In this document: one piece after another, positions 11,640-20,999 of the stretch
Layout of the letters: every line of letters starts with the position of its first letter
Numbering within the stretch: the first letter of the stretch is position 1
Assembly (NCBI GenBank): GCA_026182355.1
Contig: JAPFBL010000035.1
Span: 1,507,501 to 1,571,500 of the forward strand
Direction: 5' to 3'
Source of the DNA: Hermatobates lingyangjiaoensis
Taxonomy: Eukaryota > Arthropoda > Insecta > Hemiptera > Hermatobatidae
Length of the DNA: 64,000 bases
Notes under the pieces: generated by a model
The model's database searches: none
The model's input: only the letters and a program-made list of their open reading frames with translations
Told to the model about the DNA's origin: nothing
Made by a program: the position numbers and the translations under genes

Positions 11640-12489
11640 ATATAACTAAAACGGTTATCTATTATCAAATAAAATTCTTTTAAACATGACTGAAGCTCAT
11701 GAGATTCACTGTATAGCTATAATCATAGCGTAGAAAAGAGAAATATTTGAAAGTCAAATAGGAACTGAAATTAGTGCGTATAAAACATGGGCAGTGATAA
11801 GAGTTGATACGAGAGAGTGGTTTTTACCTGAAGGCGGGAGATGCTTCATGGGTAGCGATGAGGGAGCGACTAGCGGCAGTACAACCAACTACCCTCCCAC
11901 CGCCCCAGTGAAAGCAGCAAACCTGATAGATATGTTAATGTCTCTCTTTCAGCCAAAACTATGGTGATTGTTGTCATCCTGGAAAGTGGAAGGGGAGTAC
12001 CAGGCAACACCAATCACAGGAACAAGGACAGATTTTGAATGAGGAGAGCAAAGTATTACATCTAGTTGATGAATTGACAACGAAGCAATCCATTTCATCA
12101 AGTAACCCATGTTTGCACTCGAAAACGACTTCAATACTAAAATACATCTCATAATGTCCTTGCTCCAGAAATATTTTCAATGTCGAAATTATGATTGTGA
12201 CTCCGATACCAAATTTCTCACTGGAGTTACACCAAAGTTCAGCCCCTGTTCTGACGATCAAATGAAGATCAGCTACTAGTATATTTTCGATAAATACTGC
12301 TAAAATGAACCATATCTCATTTAGCCGTTTCTTATATCTTATACAAAGAAAAGTTTATTTATTTTTAGAAATAACAACATTATATATCGAAGATAAGTAA
12401 TGCTACCTTCGCATAATTCAAAGTAGAAAGATCATTTTTCAATGAAATTTCAATCTTTAAAAAATATATATATTGCGATATATACTACA
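11640..12489. other. Unassigned region with a GC-richer patch
   Basis: The patch at about 11820-11930 is richer in GC than its surroundings, but I could not settle a frame or splice borders. Two overlapping minus-strand frames run from 12261 to 11949 (95 and 67 residues) without recognisable domains. I see nothing else. Confidence 0.3.
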
Positions 12490-12975
12490 CGCAACACTGA
12501 TTCCTTCCTTCTGGTCAGATTGTTTATTCACCTTTAGGAAGTTGATTTTTTTACACAAACAAAAGGCAATCAACAGAACCATAAGAGCATTGCGACGCCA
12601 TTTGAAATTATCAGATACGACCTCTTTTTGATTTTCCTTAAATAGTTGTTTGTGATTTTATTTTATAAAAAGTCACAACAATCGAACAATAGCATAACTA
12701 GTGGCATGTATGAAAGACATATATAACTATATCGCGAGGATACAGGAGGGGAAACTCACAACAATCGAACGATAGTATCACTAGTGACATGTATGAAAGA
12801 CGTATGTAACCATTTCGCGAGGAGACAGGAGGGGAGACATAATAGAGTGATTATACTTCCTGACATGGAACACAACATATGAAACACGTATAAAAATAAC
12901 AAATGAAGATATCAAATGATATAGTTGTCTGAAATAAGTCTCTTAGCCACAAGCATTTCAGACATCTTGGGCATT
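12490..12975 (+). repeat. Dispersed repeat E, copy 1
   Basis: Matched in inverted orientation by 38835-39240. Shared blocks in order are CACGCAACA.TGATT, ATACGAC.TCTTT, TAAATAGTT, TCGCGAGGA.ACAGGAGGGG, CATAATAGAGTGATTATACT, ACACGTATAAAAATAAC and GTCTGAAATAAGTCTC. No coding potential is visible. Its class (SINE, MITE or other) is unresolved because I see no tRNA boxes and no clear terminal inverted repeats. Confidence 0.7.
12674..12839 (+). repeat. 83-bp tandem duplication inside repeat E
   Basis: Two units of 83 bp, 12674-12756 and 12757-12839, both start CACAACAATCGAAC and end with ACAGGAGGGG plus a few bases. They differ at around ten positions. The copy of repeat E at 39 kb has only one unit, so the duplication arose within this copy. 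Confidence 0.75.
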
Positions 12976-14734
12976 TCATGTAATGTTTTAGTAAGAAATA
13001 CACAGGAGTAAGGGATTGGTGTTGTACGGGACTAGTTAATGAAAGCTTTGTAAAGAGATATTGCTATTTTTTGAACTTGTGTAGTATTAAACTGAATTAA
13101 ACTGTTTGGTTTCATGCTTAGAAGGACCAATGAAAGATTTTCGTTTTTTTTTTTTTTTTTGGATTAAAGGTATTGTGTCTCCTGAGAATCACTAAACTTT
13201 GTTGCTCAGAATCGCTAAATGTCGTAACTCTAAATAGCGATAATATCAGAGTTTTTGTGAGTTGTTTGTTTTGTTGGGTAATCCAAGAGGTCAAGTTGAA
13301 TATCATAAGTCTGCTTAGTTCTGATTTCTTATTAAAAAAATATGTAATATCAATCTGCTTTATATAAATATCATAAAAATATATAAACATATACTGATAA
13401 ATCACGATAATCACACTTCACTCATCAATTAAAGAAATTATAACAAATTCAATAGAAAAATAAAAAAGATGTAACACTATAAAAAAGGTAGCTCATAATC
13501 AAAGACATGAACACTCTTGTTATTTTTTGACAACCAACTACCGCGAAAGAGCATAATACATTCCAAATATTCTATTAAAATGATGGTTACCTAATGAATA
13601 AATGTAATTCAAACTTGTGTTGATTTGAACCTGGAACTGAGCTAGTTATTATATAGTTTCTTCTATATAAATTAATGTTAATAATAAAAAATACAATAAA
13701 AAATTACACCCGTTTCTCTAGAATTTCCAGTAAGAGAATAAAAAATGATATAGCAGCAACAGTAATAAACTGATAGAATGAGAGAAAAAGAGAGAGGGAG
13801 ACCAGCAGCGGAAAAAACAAATATGGCAGGGGTAAGAACATATTTTATATAATTAACCATATATTTAAAGAGTGTATATTCTATTTATTAAATTTAGTTG
13901 CACATAGATTGTTATAACATAACAGAATAAAGAAACTATGTTGAATAGTGATCTACATTACGTGGAGACTGTCAACTGACAGGGAAAGTGTATGCAAACC
14001 AGCAATACCTTGGTGGTTACTAGCATAGTATTCATGTGAAAGCCGGGGGAACGGATAATAGAAACACATTCACAATTATTAAAAAAAATGTTTTCTAAAA
14101 ATATAAATAGAATACTAAACGTATAATATTGAATATAATAGCATTTTATTGACCTTATTAGGACCGAAATCTTTTTAAAGGAGACGGCATTCCAAAAGAA
14201 CTTCATCAGATTAAAAGAGTTTAATTCTTTAAAAATTAATTGCTTTAATTATTTTAAATAATTATAGTAGGTTCAATAGTAGAGTCGACAATATACATAG
14301 ATACAACATGCGTAAACTGAATGTATCAGTTTACCAAGATGTTCACACTTATTACGGGGCACACAGAGATGCTATACTGAGCTGATTGAGAATCAACGTA
14401 AGATTGATAAATCTGTCGTTTGTCTTTTAAGAAATTTAAGCTTCCAGCCAAAAGATTTTGAAAGCTACCCATTTTTATGCTGCACCTGACAGATTTATTT
14501 ATCAGCTACGTGCTGATACATTTGAGTTTTTTCTCAAGTCCAGTGCTATGATAATTACTGCAGAGCATGGTGACTAAAAAAACATCTCTATCTCTCTTAG
14601 TTAGGATCTAATTTAAAATCAATCCAATGAAGGATTTACAATCAAATAACAAGTTTGCTTATCACCATTACAGAGCAGTTTTTGAGCTTTGCCCCTGAAG
14701 GGCAATTTCTGTTTACATTACATGCTATATTTAT
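12976..14734. other. Gene-less AT-rich region
   Basis: It contains a polyT run at about 13145-13160 and several short frames on both strands that overlap each other, as expected in low-complexity AT-rich DNA. No gene, RNA or repeat family is recognised. Confidence 0.4.
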
Positions 14735-14924
14735 AACAATTAAAATAAGCAGTGACACATAAACAGAAACACAACAAAGACTCACTTTTCGTAACGACTG
14801 CCATTACGGTCGAAATATTGAAAAGTGAGTCTTTGTTGTGTTTCTGTTTATGTGTCACTGCTTATTTTAATTGTTATTTGTCCTGCCGGACCGTTTTTCG
14901 TTTATCATGGTATATATATATATA
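14735..14924. repeat. Fold-back family C with perfect 56-bp arms
   Basis: The left arm 14735-14790 and right arm 14820-14875 are exact complements over 56 bases, with a 29-base centre at 14791-14819. The centre contains GACTG-CCATTA-CGGTC followed by GAAATATT. A tail with GGACCGTTTTTCGTTTATCA then leads into (TA)n at 14911-14924. Perfect arms point to recent formation or gene conversion. The frame over the palindrome is a by-product and not a gene. Confidence 0.85.
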
Positions 14925-14939
14925 TAAAGTCAACTAAAA

Positions 14940-16585
14940 ACCAGAGTTTTTTTAATCAACATCATGTGAACAAATATGTAAAAAAATGAAAAACCCATTT
15001 TTTTATTACAAATCCCACCTCACCTCAATGTATAACTTAGGCATCGAGTTTGCTATTCTGTTTCAAGCATAGCAGGAGCTTAAATGTGAAATTTGTTATA
15101 TTTATAAAACTTATCTTTTTTTTCAGATATCCTGCTCAAAGATTATTGGGTTAAGGCACCTCAAAATATATGTTTCCCTAGAAAACTTCATTTATAAGTT
15201 ATGACCCAAATGTAATACATCAATTCACTCTTTGCATTTACACACAGAGTAAAGGAAGTAAAAAGTGCAAATATGATACCAAATAATCAACATGATTTTT
15301 AACATTTCCTTTATATTGTACATTCAAATTTATTTGCCATTATCATTCAGCACCCTCTAATTATTCTGAATGCAATTACCTCAACAATTTAAATAACATC
15401 CATTTAGTTAATGCAGACCTAATTAATTAATTGGATTGAGTAGAAAAGGAAAAAACTATATCTTTTTTAATAAATTACCCATAAAAAGTGTAATTTAGGT
15501 CTACATTTTTCCAGTACACTTTCCATGGTACAACAACAGGAAGTTATCCATAACTTTTTACCTAAAAATGGTTGTGATCTCGCCCGGAAGGCTTTCTTGA
15601 CTTACGCTATTCCTCCTGAGGTGCAGGATATTAGTCTTTCAGATCTTAGGGTATCATCATCAATTCATATTGCAGTTTAAGAAATGTATACACCTAATGG
15701 AGACCACCTAGACTAGTGATCTGAACCTTTCTGTATGTCACCACATATATATCTTCAATATCCCTAATACATAATTTTCACGAAAACAAACAATAATTTT
15801 CGACAAATTTGCATATGTAATACGAGTGTTTCAATTAAATAAATCTAGCAGAAAGAAAAAATATATACTGTGTGACGCACAAAAATTAAGTATTTATCAA
15901 TTAATAAAAACTAAAGGGAAAAATAGTTTAGTCACAAACAGTTAGTTAATTAGTTTAAAATGTTAATTGCAATTGAAAACCATCATTTCAAATTTAAACT
16001 ATTCAAAAAGTAATTAATATTTTTAAAAGTTGAACCAAAATGAAATATTATTAATAAATTCGTTTCGATAAAGTCAGAAGTATGTAATTATGCATAGTTA
16101 TTTAAAAAATAAATGTTAGTCTAAACGGACAAATAACTCAAACGTCAGAGTCAGAAACACTGACACCAGACAAGCAGCACTGTTGTTAATAATTTCGACA
16201 ACTCAGCTATTTGAGCACAAAATGATGACGACCTATTGCTGAAATTATTGAGAATTGTCAGTGCTTGTGTTCTTTCTGTGTTTCTACCATTAAAGTTTTA
16301 ATTATGCATTGTTGAGGGTCATTGTAGTACTGCGTCATTGTAGAACTATTGTACTTTTTTTATGAATTTTTTTATGCATTTTATGCTTTTTTTATGCATA
16401 TTTATGTATATTTAATGCTTTTTCGGCACCAGGTGCAGTAATTCAAGGTATCTGCTTATAAAATATTCATTCTAATTTGAAGATGTCTGATTAATAAAAG
16501 CCCCAATGCCTTTCACTTGATGTGCCTGTCAGCAAGCTCGAACTAAATACATTCGTGTCACATCAGGAGATGATACCCTCATACC
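14940..16585. other. Gene-less AT-rich region
   Basis: It holds homopolymer and A/T-rich tracts and a repeated TTTTTTATGCAT-type motif at about 16355-16410. No exon, RNA gene or named repeat could be supported. Confidence 0.4.
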
Positions 16586-16900
16586 CGTGTACAGCTGCTT
16601 TAGTTGTTCGACCGGTTTCAGATGTCCTTCTTCAAGTAAAATTGATCAGTTACTGCCTCATGGGTTTATATAACATCAAAACAAGTGGTGCCTAAATTTT
16701 AATTCATGTTATTAATATAATTCAAGGCAATTTTTCATTTTTATATAATTTAACTCATTTAATTCTATTATTTTTTTGATTCTTTACAAAATAGTTTAAT
16801 TCTACAGTTAAGTCATACTTGATGGACTAAATTTATAGTTCATTGGGATAGAGTTTATGCAAACCAGTCGAACAACTGCTACTCCTGTGTGTGAAGTATG
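16586..16900. repeat. Loose inverted repeat with hammerhead-like arm
   Basis: The minus strand at about 16619-16598 reads GAAACCGGTCGAACAACT, and the plus strand at about 16863-16881 reads CAAACCAGTCGAACAACT. The two face each other across roughly 240 bases of AT-rich DNA. The arms are recognisable for only about 20-30 bases. Confidence 0.4.
16603..16640 (-). ncRNA. Degenerate hammerhead-like motif
   Basis: Minus strand: TTGAAGA at 16635-16629 (core with the first C changed to T), AGG-ACA-UCU as a possible helix II, GAAA at 16619-16616, CCGG (self-complementary stem III), then UC. The order and spacing fit a short-stem hammerhead, but core C3 is missing and no helix I pairing is evident. It is most likely inactive. 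Confidence 0.3.
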
Positions 16901-17358
16901 ACAGCGTCACCTACTAATATGATTCAACCAGCATCTGTAGTACTAACAATATGCATGTACATTTGTATTGTCTCCTTGCTTAAATGTTAATGGAACTGGG
17001 TTAATTGATATAATGGTCAATGATCTAAAGAAATACTACAAAAAATGCGGAGTTGGCGAAGAGCAACTTAATATAACTGCAGGGCCTACTGTAAGGTACT
17101 ATACCGTATCTTCCAATGACAGTATCTTTGCTCCAAAAAAATATATTACTTGATTCTCGTTTATCCAACGTATAATGGTTTAATTCTTTTTTAATAAGGT
17201 ATAGTTTGAGATGAAAAACTGAAACCGATCTGCAGTGCTATCACACCATGATTGATAACAATCAAATTGCCTCATACAAACTAACGGTCTCAATATGAGC
17301 ACGTAAAAAAGCTTTAAGATGTAAACTAAAAAAAAAAAAAAAAAAGTAACAAACTTAC

Positions 17359-17446
17359 TGTCTGGTTGTAAGCAGGTCCAGAGAAGCAACTGAATGAGGG
17401 AGTGGTGGGAGCGGAAGAGGAAGCAAGGGTGGACAGGCGAAGACCC
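17359..17446 (-). CDS. Candidate internal exon, Ser/Thr/Pro-rich
   Basis: A GC-rich patch in AT-rich DNA. The donor is strong (ACA then GTAAGT, intron starting at 17358). A good acceptor is the pyrimidine-rich CACCTGTCCAG before 17446. In the frame with one base carried in, 29 codons read as a Ser/Thr/Pro-rich stretch including SSSAPTTPSFS and ending GPAYNQT. This phase fits the two bases left over by the candidate exon at 20.4 kb. The frame stays open further upstream, so another acceptor may be used. The function is unknown; such sequence is common as a linker in PDZ/LIM scaffold proteins. Two other frames are also largely open, so the frame choice rests on the phase argument. Confidence 0.4.
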
Positions 17447-18287
17447 CTGGACAGGTGAATGGGGCGACACAAAGGCCGTCCTCGGCCGGACACCGAGGAT
17501 GTCCACATTAGGCGCTCGGCCGTGTGGCAACACGCTTTGAGCCGCGCATCTCCGCTCCCTCGCCCTTCAATACTGTCCTACTTCATTGAGTCAGACTCCA
17601 AGTACCAGTAGACTCGATAACTAAAATGCCTAGTCACTGCCACATCTGATATCAGACCCTCAAACATCCGCATGGCCTTCACAGGGCAGCCATTTCCCAA
17701 ATGGAATATCAAAACTACTACAGGTTAACTAATGTTTAAACTTCTGTGTTTTGGGTGATCATTTTGATACGTTAACACTTAGCATATAGGGCAGGACAAG
17801 CATTGATCACTGTCCGATCTTAACTTTGATCGCTGTGCTCAAGAGCTTATCTATGTCAACAATGTTTTACTACAACAGAGAAGAGAACCTCACAGTTGTG
17901 ATCCAGTGGTTCATAATTACATTAAAGCATCTTCAGATTAGAAGTTACTATTTCATGTTCTAATCCGTTTTCTTCTTATTCTTCATTGAGACTTTTTCAT
18001 TTTATTTTCACAATATCAATAAAAACGACATACAACTGATGACATAACTATTCTGCTTTACAAACACTGTCAACTAGGTGTTTATAAAACTAAAAATTAC
18101 AACGGAAGTACCATCTTCCATACTAAAATTAGTTCGGAAGAAAATAAAAACTGATGGTACGTTGAACAGTACCATCATCAGATACATAATAAAAATAACT
18201 ATAAATTTACAAAACAGAAGCTATAGCTCTAAAATGAACACAATAATGAATATAAAGTATATGTCCGGAATATAAAATATGCTTCTA

Positions 18288-18515
18288 TGAGAGGTTACAA
18301 TATTGGTTTCCTATGACAGTAGCACCTAGGCTTCCTATTAGTCCTCCATTAAATATAAAATATCGAGCTTCACAAATAAGATTTAGAATGTATAAAAATT
18401 TCTCCTTTGTGGTGGCAATATTGGTTTCAATTTTTTCCCATTGCTTATTTATTAAATCAAAAGTTAAATCAATTGGCACATTTGTAAAAAGATATTGAAC
18501 ATCTAGGGAAATCAT
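18288..18515 (-). pseudogene. Penelope-like reverse transcriptase fragment
   Basis: The peptide starts with MISLDVQYLFTNVPIDL, which matches the PLE/reverse transcriptase block (usually SLDV.SLFTNVP) holding the first catalytic aspartate. About 45 residues later comes YFIFNGG, corresponding to the conserved YF.F.G segment. The next block, normally a GTPMGSPLSP-like sequence, is scrambled. A frame stop follows. The rest of a similar protein lies on the opposite strand at 19.2-20.0 kb, so either an inversion or two separate insertions occurred. Confidence 0.65.
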
Positions 18516-18639
18516 TATTGCATTTTCAATTAGTACTTCATTCGTTAAGGCTTCTTTAAATTTTAATGAATTTTTAACATTGAATTAATTCACTAGTGCA
18601 ACAATTTAATTTAGATATTTCTCAACGTATTATATAAAA

Positions 18640-18745
18640 TATAAAAAGATTTCACATAAACACGTCAAATAACAATCAATGAACACAAACCACAATATGA
18701 AATAGGAAAACAAGACTAAGATCTTTCAACCGTAAAGAGTGAATC
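18640..18745 (-). repeat. Truncated fold-back family A copy
   Basis: The plus strand reads AAGATTTCACATAAACACGT, then a CAATCAATGA block, ACAAACCACAATATGAAAT, AAACAAGACTAAGATC and TTTCAACCGTAA, after which similarity stops. On the minus strand this keeps the GAAAGATCTTAGTC half of the hammerhead but lacks the CUGANGA half. There is no (TA)n on the left side apart from a short ATATAAAATATAAA stretch. Confidence 0.65.
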
Positions 18746-18923
18746 AACCGTCACTGAAAAGGTGCACTTCGTCTCCTCTTTCTAATCACTTGATAATAGT
18801 TCTAATCAAAATTTAGAAACTCTATGTTATTTATTTACTTAAGTTTATCATAAGAGTCGATAAAATGTCAATTGTAAACTTAAAAGCGATAGTACTTTAA
18901 AAGTACTAAATCTGATAAATAGA

Positions 18924-19135
18924 GGCCAGAGTATCACGGTGGCTTGCGTGCTCGTATGTGGTCTGGTATATCCAGGTTCGATTCTCACACTGGTCGTCAT
19001 TTTTTTCAAGTGTCAGGTGAAAAAAATCTGAACACATCCTTCCTTGGAGAGGATATAAAGGAGTGTGGCCAGGCCTATACGACGTCAGGCACTCGATAAA
19101 AATCCTAAGTTGAAATACGATTGAGTTAAACAAAT
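18924..19135 (+). repeat. tRNA-headed SINE copy
   Basis: The head begins GGCCAGAGTATCACGGTGGC and includes a good B box, GGTTCGATTCTC, followed by a CTGGTC end resembling an acceptor strand. The body and tail match the SINE at 31.1 kb, including AATCTGA.., TCCTTC..GGAGAG, then ACGTCAGGCACT and GATAAAAATCCTA. The A box region is decayed. This is not a functional tRNA gene because the cloverleaf stems do not form. Confidence 0.7.
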
Positions 19136-19239
19136 TGTAAGACTCCCAATATAGAATAATTAGGCAGATACAATATTTCTTTGAACAATCAGCGTCAGAG
19201 GAGAAGAATTCTAGAAGACCTTCAATAATGTACCTGTAA

Positions 19240-19985
19240 CTGATCTCTTGAGCTTGCTCCAGGAGGAACTAGCTAATTATTCTCTCCCCTCTACCTGCCA
19301 TCACCAAAATAGAATTAGTTACATTATGCATGCTTATCTTCTCTCTTTGGTAATTTATACATGGCATTTTTTGAAACTATTATGTTTATTTCAATATCGG
19401 CTAGTCAAGTTAAATGGTGTAGATATGTTGACGATATATTGTGTATCTCTCCCAAATCTATGAATAAAGATGCCTTCTTAATAAAATTCAATTTATTATT
19501 GCCGGTAATCAAATTCACAAAGGAAGAAATAAATTGTAATTTCCTTATCTATATTACCTAAATAGTTACGTTCAGTGTATATATGAAACATACTAATGTA
19601 CTTACTTATGCCCATTTGTATTCTTCCTATACAAGAAATGTTAAAATATCTGTTTTTAGACATATGTTTTTGAGGGCGTTAAGATCTACTCCTCTGAATT
19701 TCGTAATGGTAAAATAATAAAATTACCCTAATGTGGTAACATTAAAATAACCTTCGTCTTATAGCGACAAAGTTTCAAAGGGTGCTAAGAACACGTTCTT
19801 CTATGATTTAACAGAATCCCTTTCAATGCCCAATGTCATAGTTTCACTTACCATGAGTCATTGAACCCTCTTCCTAGACTTGTTAGAAAACTTGATTACA
19901 ATATAGTTCTTTATAATCGCAATAACGTTGGCAATACATTGATTAAAAACTCTCCTGAATCCCATTAAAAAAAATGGAATTTTTT
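19240..19985 (+). pseudogene. Penelope-like reverse transcriptase relic, plus strand
   Basis: Frame-shifted pieces add up to the second half of a PLE reverse transcriptase. At 19400-19560 the frame carries WCRYVDDILCISPK, the YVDD catalytic box with its usual WxRYVDD context, followed by PVIKFTKEEINCNFL. At 19570-19690 another frame reads FSVYMKHTNVLTY and then VFRHMFLRALR, both typical downstream PLE/RT blocks. At 19840-19975 a further frame has LPRLVRKLDYN and NTLIKNSPES, the approach to the GIY-YIG region. Several stops and frameshifts make it dead. Confidence 0.7.
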
Positions 19986-20019
19986 TAAACTTATATGTCC
20001 ATATAAGTTCATATATTGT

Positions 20020-20240
20020 ATGTTAGTGCCCAATTCTGTCTAATCCAGTTAAATGGATCAGACGCATGCTTTGAGAATATATTGTTCATCTACCTCAAAT
20101 CTATGAATAAAGGTGCCATTGTAACAAAATGAATTCATTAGCACAATGGAAGAGGAAGTAAATTGTAAAATGGCCTTCTTAGAGCCCTCATTGATAGATT
20201 TTATAAAGAGTTAAGTTTAGAGTATATAGAAAATCCACTA
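20020..20240 (+). pseudogene. Second, more decayed copy of the same PLE segment
   Basis: It aligns with 19405-19605. Shared nucleotides include CAAATCTATGAATAAAG.TGCC, GGAAGA..AAGTAAATTGTAA and TACTAATGT-like ends after AGTGTATATA. The YVDD box itself is destroyed by changes and frameshifts. Two adjacent copies in the same direction indicate a tandem or nested insertion. Confidence 0.55.
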
Positions 20241-20363
20241 ATGTCCCTTTAATGCAAAATAAATACATTTGCTGAAGTAAATTTACTTAATGCAGAAGTG
20301 CACGTCATAAAATAGCATAAAATAGCCAAATCGTAGCTGCGAATAGCTGCAGGGCCACCGTAC

Positions 20364-20433
20364 CTGCCTCGCCTTCCCCCCTCTCTGCCCAATGTGCTCA
20401 GACGCGAGGGAAGAGCCTCCACCATCGCAGACA
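20364..20433 (-). CDS. Candidate 70-bp internal exon
   Basis: The acceptor is pyrimidine-rich (CCTCTCCTCTTCTAG, exon from 20433) and the donor is CAG then GTACGG (exon to 20364). GC content is much higher than in the flanks. With two bases carried in, the exon reads SAMVEALPSRLSTLGREGG and leaves two bases. With one base carried in, a second open frame begins VCDGGGSSLASEH. The first option joins in phase with the candidate exons at 20.7 kb and 17.4 kb. No domain is recognisable in so short a piece. It probably belongs to the gene with the PDZ exon, on the same strand 3.6 kb upstream. Confidence 0.4.
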
Positions 20434-20618
20434 CTAGAAGAGGAGAGGACTCAGGTGAGTGACAGTAGTGCTCTGTTACGGCTGTAAGATGCATGCCACG
20501 TACAAGTGTAGGCTGTATAGACACACTGCAAATCAACTATCCAGTGGCTCTGCTGTAATATTGTTTAGAAAACAATTGTTATTAGAAAGCACAAAATAAC
20601 CAAAGAAAAAATGGTTAC

Positions 20619-20777
20619 TTTTGCGAAGCAGCTTGTAGAACCTTCTGCTCTGGGAGAGTGAGGGAGTGGGGGGCAAACTGATGGGAGACGATGGAGTGGA
20701 AGAGCGACAGAGACAGTCGAGCGAGCAGCAGAGGCGACTGTGCATGGCAGGGCGACACTGGGACAGTGGAGGTAACA
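20619..20777 (-). CDS. Candidate exon, Ser/Pro-rich with basic end
   Basis: The acceptor TTCCTGGTGTCCTCTCAG opens an exon at 20777; an alternative acceptor, CCATGCACAG, would open it at 20737. The donor, AAAA then GTAACC, is weak. All three frames are open. The frame ending SLPPTPSLSQSRRFYKLLRK looks most protein-like. It leaves one base, which joins with the TG at the start of the 20.4-kb exon to make ATG. The 20737 acceptor gives the phase needed to follow the 20.9-kb exon. Open frames on both strands are partly a result of high GC, so this is moderate evidence at best. Confidence 0.35.
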
Positions 20778-20870
20778 CTGAGAGGACACCAGGAAGAGCT
20801 CAAGACAGCCGCGCCCTAGCCACTGAGCCGGAACGGCCGTGCCCACGACCATCGCAGACATCCTCCTTAC

Positions 20871-20939
20871 CGAGAGTGGCCTGACTCGGAAACACTTGGC
20901 CGACACTCAATCCGCCCGTCATCATCTAACGTCTCACAA
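20871..20939 (-). CDS. Candidate 69-bp exon
   Basis: The donor is CTCG then GTAAGG at 20870. The acceptor is weak (AATGAAG). Only one frame is open across the segment: with one base carried in it reads ETLDDDGRIECRPSVSESGH, and it leaves two bases. The one-base entry phase is exactly what the PDZ exon at 24.0 kb leaves. The acceptor lacks a good pyrimidine tract, so the 5' border is uncertain. Confidence 0.3.
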
Positions 20940-20999
20940 CTTCATTTCTGACCATGTCATACTGGTAAATGTCACTTCAAACAAATATCGTTGTAAACA

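Noticed and set aside
17180..17533. 117-residue minus-strand frame as a gene
   Set aside because: It crosses the donor GTAAGT and a polyA tract and is hydrophobic only because of T-rich intron DNA. The shorter exon in another frame explains the GC-rich part better.
18924..18995. Functional tRNA gene
   Set aside because: Only the B box is good; the A box and stems are decayed and the SINE body follows.
20666..20884. Plus-strand 72-residue frame as an exon
   Set aside because: The minus strand has better acceptor and donor signals over the same GC-rich segment, and neighbouring candidate exons are on the minus strand. Not fully excluded.
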